A DNA stretch of 64,000 nt, taken from NCBI GenBank assembly GCA_964558915.1, contig CAZLFV010000002.1:39594-103593 (forward strand), written 5' to 3'. Shown here piece by piece: positions 53,514-62,497 of the stretch (position 1 is its first letter; each line of letters starts with the position of its first letter). The notes under the pieces are model-generated. The model saw only the letters and a list, made by a program, of their open reading frames with translations. It was not told the origin of the DNA and made no database searches. The stretch comes from CAZKEW01 sp964558915 (GTDB lineage Bacteria > Acidobacteriota > Aminicenantia > Aminicenantales > UBA8522). The position numbers and the translations under genes are program-made.

Positions 53514-54082
53514 TCACAACTTCAAAGCGAGCAGTTTCTCGATGGTCTGGCCTCCCAGGACATTCTCAAGGCAGACATAGACGGAATATTTTCCTTTGTC
53601 CAGCCAGCTCATTACCGGGACTTCGGCTTCCCAGGAGCCTTCCTTATTCTGCTCGACATGTTCTTCCGCGAAGTCCAAATCGTATTCCTTATCGTCCTGC
53701 CAGAAGATATTCTGGGCAGCGTCCATAATCTAGATGGAAAGAGTCAGTTTGGCCCGCAGCTTTTCTCCTTCAGGTCTGAAGATAATTTCTTGGAAGGGTA
53801 AAGCAAGGCGCAAGAGAAGGTCACTTCCTGGTACTCGTTGCGCTCGGTTTTGGGAATGGGATCTCTCCGCTTCCAGAATTCCTCGATAAAACCCGAGCGC
53901 GCCTGAGGAGGGAACTCCAAAAATATCTTGGCTTCTTCTCTGGTGACGATGTAGCGGACCCGAGTCAGAAAATCCTCATCAGTGGCGCCGAGCCTCAGTT
54001 CTTTCTGAGTGGCCGCGCAGCCAAGATGCAGAAATACCTGAACAAGAGGCACGGGAAAAAGGCAAACTTGATTTTTTCTCAT
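53514..54082 (-). pseudogene. GWxTD lipoprotein pseudogene with internal deletion and in-frame stop
   Basis: The 5' part (54082 to about 53835) encodes a lipobox (LHLGC), FLTRVRYIVTREEAKIFLEF and EEFWKRRDPIPKTERNEY, closely matching the intact gene at 51125-52120. The sequence then jumps, and in another frame continues as LLRLALPFQEIIF, a TAG at about 53729-53731, and the C-terminal part ending VLGGQTIEKLLALKL. These match the last third of the paralogue (TIRLAIPYSAIWF). About 130 residues, including the GWxTD motif itself, are missing. The gene is dead in this assembly. Confidence 0.75.
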
Positions 54083-54104
54083 GCCTCTAAACTAACCCCA
54101 CCCA

Positions 54105-56174
54105 TCATTTTTTCTCTTTTAGGGCCTCTACATGTTTCCTGATCTCAGGCTGATCCGGACTCATCTCCAGCGATTTCTCCCAAGCCGTTAAGGCGGCGCT
54201 CGCATTTCCCATCTGGAAATAGCATTCTCCAATCATGTTGAGGATATTCACGTTCAGGCCGTAATGCGAAATGGCTCTGTCAAAAATCTCAATGGCTTTG
54301 CTCGATTCCCCTAAGTTTTTGTAGGCCCTGCCCATGACCAAATACAGTTCATATTTTGAGGGTTTTTCTTGGTTTAGGAAAGGAAGCAGAATCGGCTCAA
54401 TTTTCTTATAATCAGCCAGAGCCATATAAACCTGGGCCAAATTCAGGGCAAAATCGGCGGAATCCGGTTTTCTCCGGTACGCTCTCTCCAGATTCTCTCG
54501 GGCTTCCTCGATTCTGCCACTGTTGAACAGTTGAGTCCCGACTAAATAAGCATATATGGGGTCGTCGCTGTCAGGCAAAATTTTGGAACGGAACCAGGGA
54601 CGCGGAATGGATTCAAGATGGGTCACATCAAATTCTTCACTCTCGGAGAGGACGGCATTCCCGTCCGTGAGGACGAGGACCTGAATCCCGTAGTGGGCGG
54701 GAGGAAATTCAGACAGCGGAAACTCCTCGACAATATTGGGAAGCTCTGAATATTCCGATATTTTCCTGGAAAGGGTCCGGTAGTCCTGTCCTTCTCTTTG
54801 AAAAACAAACTTGACTTCTCCGCCTTGCTTGAGTTCCGGGGTCAAACCGTAAACCTGAAAGGCTAAACCCAAAGTGTCTTTCTTCAGGAAGACCCTGTTG
54901 GGCTGGGAATAAACCAGATAAGATCCCAGTTGAAAGGGCTTGAGCCTTTTTGTCCCCGGCTCCACCTTGGTCACACTATAGCCAAGGAGAAGGGAGGACA
55001 TCTGGAGCCCTTTTTCCTCGGGGACAACGATGTTTCTTTCCAGAGAAGTGAACTCCTTGGAGGCCTCATTTTTAAGCAACAGGGACAGATGATAATTTCC
55101 AGGGATCATGGGAAACAGGTCATGGATGTTGAGGGGCTGACGGCTGACAGTCCTCATTTTTTCTTCATCAAGATCAACAGAAATCGTCCTGTCAAATTGG
55201 TAAATGATTTTCCCCGCTTCATCTCGAACTGTGCCGTTGAGTTTCAGTGTTGTGTAATATTTGTTCTCGTAGGAATCTACGGAAAGCCTCTGCGGCTCGA
55301 GAGCATAATGGACAAAATAGATTCCTGAGGGGTCCTGGATGACTTTGACCAACGAATCATTGTCAATGTAATTGGCTGTGTATTCGACCTCGACAATATC
55401 CTTGAACTGGAGAAACTTCTGAGCGTATTTTTCGTTGATTTGTTTTTGGGGAGAACTTTCCACTTTCTGAACCATAAGATCTGAACTCAGAGACGGGCGG
55501 CCCAGAGCTGTCGATTCTTCTCCAGGAATGAGAGAAAGAGAAACTGCAGCCAAATCAGGCTCATACTCCATAAGTTGATTGTAAGCACTGATATAATCCG
55601 CGGGATCGCCGTAATAGGATGTCATTAAAGCTTGGGGGCCATCCCGGGAGGGGCTGTAGAGCCTGTATTCCCCGACACTCCTTTCCTGGAAAAAAACAAG
55701 ATTGAACCCCGCCGGAAGACCCAGGTCTGTTTTTCCTTGATAGAACCAGACCTCGCAGGGATAGGTCATGGTCTTTCCTTCAAACCTCTGAATATCATTG
55801 GGCTCTCCGAGAATGATGTAGATTCGACCCCGGTCTGTTTTCCAGCCCGGCTTTGGCGAGCCGCGGCCAAAGTAACGATTGGCATGGTTTATCCGGCGGT
55901 AATGTTCATTCCTAAATTCATTGACCTCTGTTGAAGGTGTTGGATCCCGCTGTTTCCAGAAGGCACTGATAAAAAGATCTCTTTCCCTGTCTGTTTTCAG
56001 CTGGAGAAAAACATCTTTTTCCTTCGGGCCAATGATATAAACGACGTCTTCGTCCAGCCATTTCTTGTATTGTTCGGGAAGCTCGACTCTCTGCTTCGGA
56101 GGTTCTTCGGCCCAAACGAGGAAACTCAGGATAAAGATGATGAGAACAAACTGCTTATTTACTCGAAAACTCAT
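54105..56174 (-). CDS. secreted GWxTD-domain protein with C-terminal TPRs
   Basis: The 689-residue protein starts at the ATG at 56174 (GGGAGG five bases upstream) and has a signal peptide (FVLIIFILSFLVWAE). The GWxTD domain covers residues ~30-180: ISAFWKQRDPTPSTEVNEF, GWKTDRGRIYIILGEP (110-125), and CEVWFYQG. A long beta-rich middle part follows and then TPR units from about 545 (AYLVGTQLFNSGRIEEARENLE, LYLVMGRAYKNLGESSKAIE). Function is unknown. It heads the minus-strand run 54105-52493 and is the largest of the three paralogues. Confidence 0.85.
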   Translation of the reverse strand: MSFRVNKQFVLIIFILSFLVWAEEPPKQRVELPEQYKKWLDEDVVYIIGPKEKDVFLQLKTDRERDLFISAFWKQRDPTPSTEVNEFRNEHYRRINHANRYFGRGSPKPGWKTDRGRIYIILGEPNDIQRFEGKTMTYPCEVWFYQGKTDLGLPAGFNLVFFQERSVGEYRLYSPSRDGPQALMTSYYGDPADYISAYNQLMEYEPDLAAVSLSLIPGEESTALGRPSLSSDLMVQKVESSPQKQINEKYAQKFLQFKDIVEVEYTANYIDNDSLVKVIQDPSGIYFVHYALEPQRLSVDSYENKYYTTLKLNGTVRDEAGKIIYQFDRTISVDLDEEKMRTVSRQPLNIHDLFPMIPGNYHLSLLLKNEASKEFTSLERNIVVPEEKGLQMSSLLLGYSVTKVEPGTKRLKPFQLGSYLVYSQPNRVFLKKDTLGLAFQVYGLTPELKQGGEVKFVFQREGQDYRTLSRKISEYSELPNIVEEFPLSEFPPAHYGIQVLVLTDGNAVLSESEEFDVTHLESIPRPWFRSKILPDSDDPIYAYLVGTQLFNSGRIEEARENLERAYRRKPDSADFALNLAQVYMALADYKKIEPILLPFLNQEKPSKYELYLVMGRAYKNLGESSKAIEIFDRAISHYGLNVNILNMIGECYFQMGNASAALTAWEKSLEMSPDQPEIRKHVEALKEKK

Positions 56175-56200
56175 TTGCCCTCCCGGCAAATATTATTTTT

Positions 56201-56229
56201 ATTTTATAATTTAGTCTTATTTTTATCAA
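56201..56229 (-). promoter_or_regulatory. promoter of the GWxTD/TPR gene
   Basis: TTGATA (56224-56229) and TAAAAT (56201-56206) on the minus strand are 17 bp apart in a very AT-rich stretch. Confidence 0.5.
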
Positions 56230-56292
56230 GGAGCACGGGAACTTCTCTCAAAGAATTAACGTAGAAAGTCATTATGGTCTGTGCTAAAATAA

Positions 56293-56415
56293 GCGGCTTC
56301 CGGGCAAATCGTTCAACCGAAAATGGCCATCCTTGGCGTTGGCTACTATGTGGTCTGCAAGGATTCCAAAGGCAGCATCTTCGGCGTCATGGAGTCCGAA
56401 CCCGGGACAATATAA
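56293..56415 (+). pseudogene. C-terminal remnant of a VOC (glyoxalase-like) protein gene
   Basis: The frame between a TAA (56290-56292) and the TAA at 56413-56415 reads SGQIVQPKMAILGVGYYVV, then CKDSKGSIFGVMESEPG. This matches the C-terminal motif of VOC/glyoxalase proteins (PKM.IPGVGY...KDTEGN.FG). The preceding two thirds of such a protein are absent. It ends 13 bp before the L,D-transpeptidase start, so the two may have arrived together. Confidence 0.65.
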
Positions 56416-56428
56416 AAGAACAGGAAAC

Positions 56429-57241
56429 ATGCGCTTTCGCGTTGCCACTGCCAGCGCGGTCATGATGACACTCGTCTCATGTGCCGTCGGACCTCCCGCC
56501 TCAATAACGCTCCCGGCCCCGCCGCACGCGGCGGTCCGCCCCGGCCCATGGGGAACTACGCAAGCTGTCTATGATCCCGCACTCTTCGGACCGCAGATCC
56601 CTCTGTCCGAGCTTATATCGTCTTACAGGCTGCGCTTGCATAAGGGAAAGCTCAAGGGCGCCCGGCTGTTGCTCAACAAGGCTCAGCGCCGGCTCGAGCT
56701 CTGGGTGGGCCGGGGAATGGTCAAGGCCTATCGAATCCAACTTGGACAAAATCCGACCGGACCCAAGTCGCGCCAGGGTGACTTCCGCACGCCCGAAGGC
56801 CAGTATTTTATCTGCGACCACCGCACCTCCACGTTCTACTTGGGGCTCTGGTTTTCCTACCCGAACCTCAAGGACGCACGCGAGGGCCTCGAGGCGGGCC
56901 GGATCAGCCAGCGGGAGTTTGACGAGATCGCTGCGGCGCTCAAGAAAGGTGTGTGCCCGCCGCAAGATACCAGACTGGGGGGACGCTTGTTGCTCCACGG
57001 CCAGCTTCCGGATCACACGGCCCGGCTGACACGAGAACAACGCAGCCGGCCCAAGGCGCTCCGCGCCGGACTCAAACTCGGTGACGAAGACCCTTCCAAG
57101 GTCCGAGATTTCTATGACTGGACTGATGGCTGCCCCGCCCTCTTCAACCCCGATATTCGCGAACTCTATGAGTTCGTCGCCGATGGCACTCCGCTCACGA
57201 TTGTAGCCAACGGGCCGGTGACTCTACCGCCTGCGCACTAA
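56429..57241 (+). CDS. YkuD-type L,D-transpeptidase-like lipoprotein
   Basis: The ATG at 56429 follows AGGAAAC. The N-terminus (MRFRVATASAVMMTLVSC) has a lipobox Cys18. The YkuD part has ARLLLNKAQRRLELW, GPKSRQGDFRTPEGQYFI, the catalytic-region His in LLLHGQLPDH (about 190) and Cys235 in DWTDGCPALFN, where family members usually have S.GC(I/V)R. It would cross-link peptidoglycan or attach proteins to it. Codons are visibly more G/C-rich at third positions than in the neighbouring GWxTD genes, and a VOC remnant precedes it, so recent transfer is plausible. Confidence 0.82.
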   Translation: MRFRVATASAVMMTLVSCAVGPPASITLPAPPHAAVRPGPWGTTQAVYDPALFGPQIPLSELISSYRLRLHKGKLKGARLLLNKAQRRLELWVGRGMVKAYRIQLGQNPTGPKSRQGDFRTPEGQYFICDHRTSTFYLGLWFSYPNLKDAREGLEAGRISQREFDEIAAALKKGVCPPQDTRLGGRLLLHGQLPDHTARLTREQRSRPKALRAGLKLGDEDPSKVRDFYDWTDGCPALFNPDIRELYEFVADGTPLTIVANGPVTLPPAH

Positions 57242-57366
57242 TAAAAAGAGGGGAGCATACGCTCAACCGATAGCTTTATTTCAGTCGCCCTTTGGATTGT
57301 TTTCTCAATGAAAAAGAAAGCTGCGGGCCGGCCAAACCTTCTTTTCAAAGATTAGACTTCATCTCA

Positions 57367-57894
57367 TCACTTTTTAATATAATACTCTCCTTCCCATTGG
57401 CTCATCTGTATAGTGCTTGAGATCATCTTGTTCTTAAATTTCATGTGGCCTTGAATCCCTACGTACTGACCGGTCCCCCTCAGAATTTCAATTTCTCCCT
57501 CAAAGGTCATAATGGGCTTGCCTTTAGGAGTGAGAGCAGTCGTTGCTTTCCCTTTAAATTTTGAATAAACCACATCCCCATTCTGGGACATCTTTATATA
57601 GCCCCAGAAAGGTCCATTGCCTTTGATGTAGTCGGCGTAGGATATAAACGAGACCTCGGCTTGATCCATAAATTTGTGCTCACCCGTGCTCCAATTCATG
57701 CCCTCCCACTTGCTGATGAGAATCATGTGGCCTTCGACATCATCGAATCCAAGCGTTGGGCGCTCGGTCCAGGCATAGGTCCCTTTTCCAGAAATCTTTA
57801 TGCTCTCCTGGGCTGTGGAATATGCACAGAGACCAAAAACAAGGGCAAGGCTGAATAAGAGCCCCATCCAGGGTTTGGGTTTACGAATACGCAT
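57367..57894 (-). CDS. secreted protein of unknown function (beta-barrel-like)
   Basis: The 175-residue protein has a signal peptide (WMGLLFSLALVFGLCAYSTAQ). A compact, aromatic beta-rich domain follows (SGKGTYAWTERPTLGFDDVE, GHMILISKWEGMN, GTGQYVGIQGHMKFKNK). The pattern is reminiscent of allene-oxide-cyclase/DUF3224-like or lipocalin barrels, but I do not recognise the family with confidence. AAAGGAGG precedes the ATG. It has its own promoter. Confidence 0.65.
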   Translation of the reverse strand: MRIRKPKPWMGLLFSLALVFGLCAYSTAQESIKISGKGTYAWTERPTLGFDDVEGHMILISKWEGMNWSTGEHKFMDQAEVSFISYADYIKGNGPFWGYIKMSQNGDVVYSKFKGKATTALTPKGKPIMTFEGEIEILRGTGQYVGIQGHMKFKNKMISSTIQMSQWEGEYYIKK

Positions 57895-57967
57895 TTTTCC
57901 CTCCTTTTAAAAAGGCTAGGCCCGCAGCCTTTTTTATCTGAGCGATTTGTCCCTTCAGATGGACAGG

Positions 57968-57996
57968 ATGATAAATTGGACATATATGAATGTCAA
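57968..57996 (-). promoter_or_regulatory. promoter of the 57367-57894 gene
   Basis: TTGACA (57991-57996) and TATCAT (57968-57973) on the minus strand are 17 bp apart. Confidence 0.6.
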
Positions 57997-58060
57997 GGAA
58001 AAATTATCATAAATAGGCTCGCTCGGCCGGGACAGCCAAAAACGGAATTCTAACGTATTC

Positions 58061-60091
58061 TTATTTTATGTATTTCAGGGCTTCATCGACTGCGGCGAGC
58101 ATGGGCTGGGTGGATATTTCTGAGCCGACCGCATTTTTCATCCAGGCCTGAGGGATGATATTCCCAACCACGCACATCCTTTCCATTTCTTCCCCGAGAT
58201 TTTTGCCCTCAAGATATTTTCCAATCTGGAAGGCAATGACGTGTCCAAGGGGATAATTGGGAAGGTAAAGAGGGTCGTTAATCATATGCGAATAAATTGC
58301 CAGAATGGGCACGTCTTTAACTTCAAAGACTTCGGCGTAATACCTGTTCCAGACATCATTGGCGATGTCGATCGTCGCTTCCTTGAGTTGTTCCGCAGTT
58401 GCCTGGGGATTGTTGTAAAGCCAACTCCAGACTTTCATATCGACAAGAGAAACTCCCATTATTTCGTAGGTGCTCCAGAGAGAGTCCAGCGCCACCAGGT
58501 ATTTTTGATTCTTGTCTTCACTTTTTATTCCGAGCAGCTCAAGGTTCCTATCCTGAAAGACCATGGCAAAAGCTTCCGTGAAAGCTCCGTTGGGGACTCC
58601 ACGAAGCATGTAATAATCAACCTTCTGAAGGGTTAACGTTTGCTCGACATTGTGACCCAGTTCGTGGACGGCGATGTTGTAACCCTTGTAATCCATCCCC
58701 TTTTCCTTAAACCTCGTTCTCAGATGAGCCTTTTCTGCTTTCATCTCTGCCCCCCAGGCATGCCCGGAACCCCTCGCTGGATCGACGACAATTCTTGCCG
58801 AGAGAAACGTGGCCTGCTCCTTGGAAAATCCCAATTTGAGCAGGATGTTTTCCAGGTCGTCCTGAAAGGCTTTGACATTGGGGTATTTTGAGGCAACGAT
58901 CTTGTCGAGTTCCTCTTCGCGGATTGAGCTTCCCGACTTGAATCCCGTGTACCAGATATCAAAGGGCAGGAGTTTTCTCCCCAACCGGCTGCTGATGAGT
59001 TGCGCGACTTTTCGCACCTGAGGGGATGAAATGAAGCCGGTGAACATGGCTTCGACCTCAGCCTCCGGAATTTGTCTTTCCAGCTCAAATTTCCTCTTCA
59101 TCTCTGTCGGAAAAGCGGGGAAGAAAGGATCGACGAGCCTCATTCCGAGGAAGCTATTGAGGAGGTGTTTATACCGGGTCAGGGGCTCTGGTTTTGACGC
59201 TACTTGCTCCCTGTTTTTATAGACTGCATTGGTGAAGGGATTCCAGGAATATTCCGGGCTGTTGATGACAGCCTCTGGAATTTCCTGTGTGATGATCCTC
59301 AGCATGACTTCATAGATCATCTTTTGTTTGGAGAGGCCTTCCGGATCAGCATACCTTGCTTTGAGCTCATCCCGTATTCCCCAATGAGTGATCAGCCTTA
59401 AATCGGCGGGAAAATAGGTCTTATATTTCTCGTCAATCAGTTGGCCTAGATAGATGTTGTAATCGGCAATATAAGCCTCTGCTGCGGTGGAGATTTGAGA
59501 CAGTTTTTGAAAAACGGGCGCCGGGACGCGCGAGGAAAATGAGTCTCCTATCCTGGCGTAGGCCCAGTCTTTTCTTGTCCATTTGGGGCTGAGTTCGGTT
59601 TTTTCGGAGAGAGAGTAGCGTGGAAAATTCAGCAGGACAAAGAAAGCGATTCTGTTCTGGAAGAGATCTTCGGTAATATGAGCGGAAGGATTAAACTGCC
59701 CGAAGATCATATCCAGAGGAAGGATTTCCCCCCAGTCAAGGTCAAGAGGACGTTTGAGGTCGAGAACGATTTTGTTGAAATGTCCATTGAGGGTTTCAAA
59801 ATTGGCTTCGAGCCTCTTGAAGTTCGTCTCGAGCAATTCTGGAGAGTCGACAAAATATTGGGCGCAGAATTGCCCGAATTCTTCCGCCGGACCGTCATCT
59901 GTCTTCCAGAGGGACGCGGCCTGATCAACTCCTCGCTCAACCCGGAATCTCTGTCCGTCCCCGTATTTTTGGAGGAGTGAATTTTTAATCTTTTCTTTGA
60001 CCGAGGGCGTGATCTGGTTCTCTTCTGCTTTGAGATTAATGGCGGCAATAAGCACCGCCAGAGAAAAAACAAGCGCCAGGATTTTTTTCAT
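58061..60091 (-). CDS. secreted HELGH gluzincin metallopeptidase (M3-like)
   Basis: The 676-residue protein has a signal peptide (ILALVFSLAVLIAAINLKAE). A long helical N-terminal part precedes YNIAVHELGHNVEQ at about residue 475 (zinc His, catalytic Glu, zinc His). FTEAFAMVFQDRN about 35 residues later supplies the third ligand, Glu. This order is that of M3/M2-type gluzincins. A peptide-degrading role outside the cytoplasm fits the M14 protein in this window. GGAGG is seven bases before the ATG. Confidence 0.85.
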   Translation of the reverse strand: MKKILALVFSLAVLIAAINLKAEENQITPSVKEKIKNSLLQKYGDGQRFRVERGVDQAASLWKTDDGPAEEFGQFCAQYFVDSPELLETNFKRLEANFETLNGHFNKIVLDLKRPLDLDWGEILPLDMIFGQFNPSAHITEDLFQNRIAFFVLLNFPRYSLSEKTELSPKWTRKDWAYARIGDSFSSRVPAPVFQKLSQISTAAEAYIADYNIYLGQLIDEKYKTYFPADLRLITHWGIRDELKARYADPEGLSKQKMIYEVMLRIITQEIPEAVINSPEYSWNPFTNAVYKNREQVASKPEPLTRYKHLLNSFLGMRLVDPFFPAFPTEMKRKFELERQIPEAEVEAMFTGFISSPQVRKVAQLISSRLGRKLLPFDIWYTGFKSGSSIREEELDKIVASKYPNVKAFQDDLENILLKLGFSKEQATFLSARIVVDPARGSGHAWGAEMKAEKAHLRTRFKEKGMDYKGYNIAVHELGHNVEQTLTLQKVDYYMLRGVPNGAFTEAFAMVFQDRNLELLGIKSEDKNQKYLVALDSLWSTYEIMGVSLVDMKVWSWLYNNPQATAEQLKEATIDIANDVWNRYYAEVFEVKDVPILAIYSHMINDPLYLPNYPLGHVIAFQIGKYLEGKNLGEEMERMCVVGNIIPQAWMKNAVGSEISTQPMLAAVDEALKYIK

Positions 60092-60325
60092 AAGAGCCTC
60101 CTTTCCGAAATATCAACCTTGAAATCTTGAGCCGGTTAAAGTCCTCGAGTTTGAACCGGCGCTCATGATATATGGTTGTTCACCCGCTGTCCAGTGTGCT
60201 TAGGAAGTCGGGCAGAGGGTGCCGTCCAGCAAGAGATTATCGCCGGAACCGTCAAGGCTGAGGAAAGATAAGCTGGCTCATCTCGGCCGGTCAACCAGGC
60301 AGGTCGGCTTCGGGAGGGATAAGAG

Positions 60326-61261
60326 TCAGAGCTGCTCCATCTGGGTTGCGATAACTCTGCGGAAATTGTCCACGACCTGGGGGTCAAACTGCTGTCCGGT
60401 TTTGTTGATGATCTCCTGGAGGGCCTCCCAGGGCGGCTTGCCTTTGCGATAAGGACGATCGCTGGTCATGGCGTCGAAGGCATCTGCTACAGCGATGATC
60501 CGAGCACCCAGGGGAATGTTTTTGAAGACAGCGCTTGAAGACTCAAGCGTTTCTTCAAAGTAATGATGGTGGGCGATGACGATGGGGACAACGTCCTGAA
60601 GGACTGCCCCGACTTTGGCCAATATCGCCGCTCCTTTTTCTGAGTGTGCAGCTATGAGCTCCTGCTCCGTCGGCGTCAGTGCAGCCGCCTTCTGTATTAC
60701 TTCGCCGCTGATTTCTATTTTCCCGATGTCATGGAGGAGGCCGGCTACCCGGATCGTCTCTATGGTATCCCGAGACAATTCCATGGCGATGCCGATCTGT
60801 TTTGCGTATTCGGAAACGCGCATGGAATGGCCCCTCGTATAGCTGTCTTTGGATTCGATATACTTGGAGAGGATTTCCAGAATTCCGATGTAAGCCCTTT
60901 TCAGTTCCTCCATCTGGCGCTCTTTTTGCTCATAAAGGCTGCCCACAGCATAGCTCGTTAGGATAAGAAAACCTCCCCAGGAGGAAAGTTTGAGAATATT
61001 GGATACGAGTTGGTCACTTACTAAAAAGTGCTGAGGAAAGACAACAATGCAGGCAACAACGGCCAGAACGGAGAAAAAAGCAGACAGAACCCCCAGGCGC
61101 TTTCCTAGAAAATAAGAAGCGATCACGACGGGCAGAAAATAGAAACTGAGCAGGAGCGTCTTATCCTCAACATAAAAGGTCCCCAAGACAGAGGCCAGTA
61201 GGATGATGATGACCAGGAGTTTTTCGAAATGCTTTAAGAAGAACTGTTTTATGTTTTCCAT
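60326..61261 (-). CDS. membrane HD-domain signalling protein, HD-GYP-like but without GYP
   Basis: The 311-residue protein has three or four N-terminal membrane helices (residues 13-30, 37-52, 58-80, 95-110) and then an HD-GYP-type domain. RGHSMRVSEYA (His145), LLHDIGKIEISGEVI (His177-Asp178) and VIAHHHYF give the metal ligands. The segment that should carry the H..(D/E)..GYP signature reads HHHYFEETLESSSAVF, so GYP is lost, though ADAFDAMTSDRPYR is kept. Cyclic-di-GMP hydrolysis may be altered or absent; a sensory role remains possible. Confidence 0.85.
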   Translation of the reverse strand: MENIKQFFLKHFEKLLVIIILLASVLGTFYVEDKTLLLSFYFLPVVIASYFLGKRLGVLSAFFSVLAVVACIVVFPQHFLVSDQLVSNILKLSSWGGFLILTSYAVGSLYEQKERQMEELKRAYIGILEILSKYIESKDSYTRGHSMRVSEYAKQIGIAMELSRDTIETIRVAGLLHDIGKIEISGEVIQKAAALTPTEQELIAAHSEKGAAILAKVGAVLQDVVPIVIAHHHYFEETLESSSAVFKNIPLGARIIAVADAFDAMTSDRPYRKGKPPWEALQEIINKTGQQFDPQVVDNFRRVIATQMEQL

Positions 61262-61593
61262 GGTAGCCCTTGTTCTTTAGTCGTCCTTTTTTGGGACTTT
61301 ATGGAGAACTTGTGGCGAACGTTCCAGTTCTTGGCGACACCAGGATTGTTGTGCAAGTACGTCGCGCTCATATTTTTTTATGTTTAATTTTTATCATAAG
61401 AGGAAGGTTGGCGCAAGTTTATCTTTGCCTCTGATTCGTGTGAGCCGGTTTCCCGGCCCGAGCGGTGGTGCGACAAAATTGGGTGGCGGGTATTTAGAAA
61501 GGTCATCTTCTGGATTCATGTCTAGGCAAGATGAGATCGCCATATAAGGACCAATTTGCCGAGAGCCGTTCTATAAGTTAAAATGAGCATCTA
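61262..61593. other. intergenic region
   Basis: About 330 bases without a supported gene. At its right end a TTGCCG (61556-61561), 17 bp, TAAAAT (61579-61584) pair lies only 9 bases before the ATG at 61594, implying a leaderless or very short-leader transcript. Nothing else is recognised. Confidence 0.4.
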
Positions 61594-62469
61594 ATGAAAA
61601 TTCAAAATATTGGGCCGCATGACGGCCACAATTTGTTCCTAAAGACTCTTCCGTTCTGCGTCCTTATGATCTTCAGCGCCTGTGCTGTGATTAAGAATTA
61701 TGATCAGCCGCAGGGGCCCTTGTACCTGGGCAATTTTGCGGCGGTTCCCCCCGCCTATACCGGCTATCTCAAAGTCGTCTCCTATAACATCGAATTCGGG
61801 GAAAAAATCAGCCAGGCTGCCGCTGAACTTGGCAATATCCCTGAATTGGAAGACGCAGATATCCTGCTGCTTCAGGAAATGAACCCAAATGGAGTCGAAA
61901 CTTTGGCCCGCACGCTCCGGTTCAACTATATCTATTATCCGGCCTCGGTTCATGTCAAGAACAAAATGGACTTTGGGAACGCCGTGCTCTCCAGATGGCC
62001 GATCAAGAGCTTCCGCAAGGTAATCCTTCCGCATAAACACCCCTTCCGTAAGCAGATCAGGATTGCCGTCTTCGCCCTCATCCAGGTCGGCCGCTTCGAA
62101 ATACTGGCTTCGAGCGTTCATACTGAGATGGAGTGGCTAATATACACAAAACGCATGGACCAGATCGAAACGATCGTCAAGAATATCCCGGACGAATTCA
62201 AATATGTTGTGGTCGGTGGAGATCTCAATACGCTTGACATTGAATGTGTCAAGTTGGCTGAAAAGATCCTTGGTCAAGCCGATCTCAGCCGCGTTTCCAA
62301 AGGAGTCGGGCCGACGGCCAAAGGAGACTTCACGGGCGTGCTCGGCCCGGAGCTGGACCAGATTTATACGCGGGGAATGACTCTCATAAAGAACGGGAAA
62401 TCCAAGAACGCCAAGGCCAGCGACCATTTTCCGATCTGGGTGGAACTGAAGATCACAGAGACTGGCTGA
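61594..62469 (+). CDS. endonuclease/exonuclease/phosphatase family lipoprotein
   Basis: The 291-residue protein has a signal with lipobox IFSAC (Cys30). The EEP domain follows with VVSYNIEFG, DILLLQEMNPNG (metal Glu), SSVHTEM, VVGGDLNTLD (catalytic Asp-x-Asn) and ASDHFPIWVEL (His). Members hydrolyse phosphodiesters in nucleic acids, sphingolipids or phosphoinositides; the target here is unknown. It lies outside the cytoplasm. Confidence 0.88.
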   Translation: MKIQNIGPHDGHNLFLKTLPFCVLMIFSACAVIKNYDQPQGPLYLGNFAAVPPAYTGYLKVVSYNIEFGEKISQAAAELGNIPELEDADILLLQEMNPNGVETLARTLRFNYIYYPASVHVKNKMDFGNAVLSRWPIKSFRKVILPHKHPFRKQIRIAVFALIQVGRFEILASSVHTEMEWLIYTKRMDQIETIVKNIPDEFKYVVVGGDLNTLDIECVKLAEKILGQADLSRVSKGVGPTAKGDFTGVLGPELDQIYTRGMTLIKNGKSKNAKASDHFPIWVELKITETG

Positions 62470-62497
62470 CTTGAACGTCGGTTTGAAGATTTTCTAT

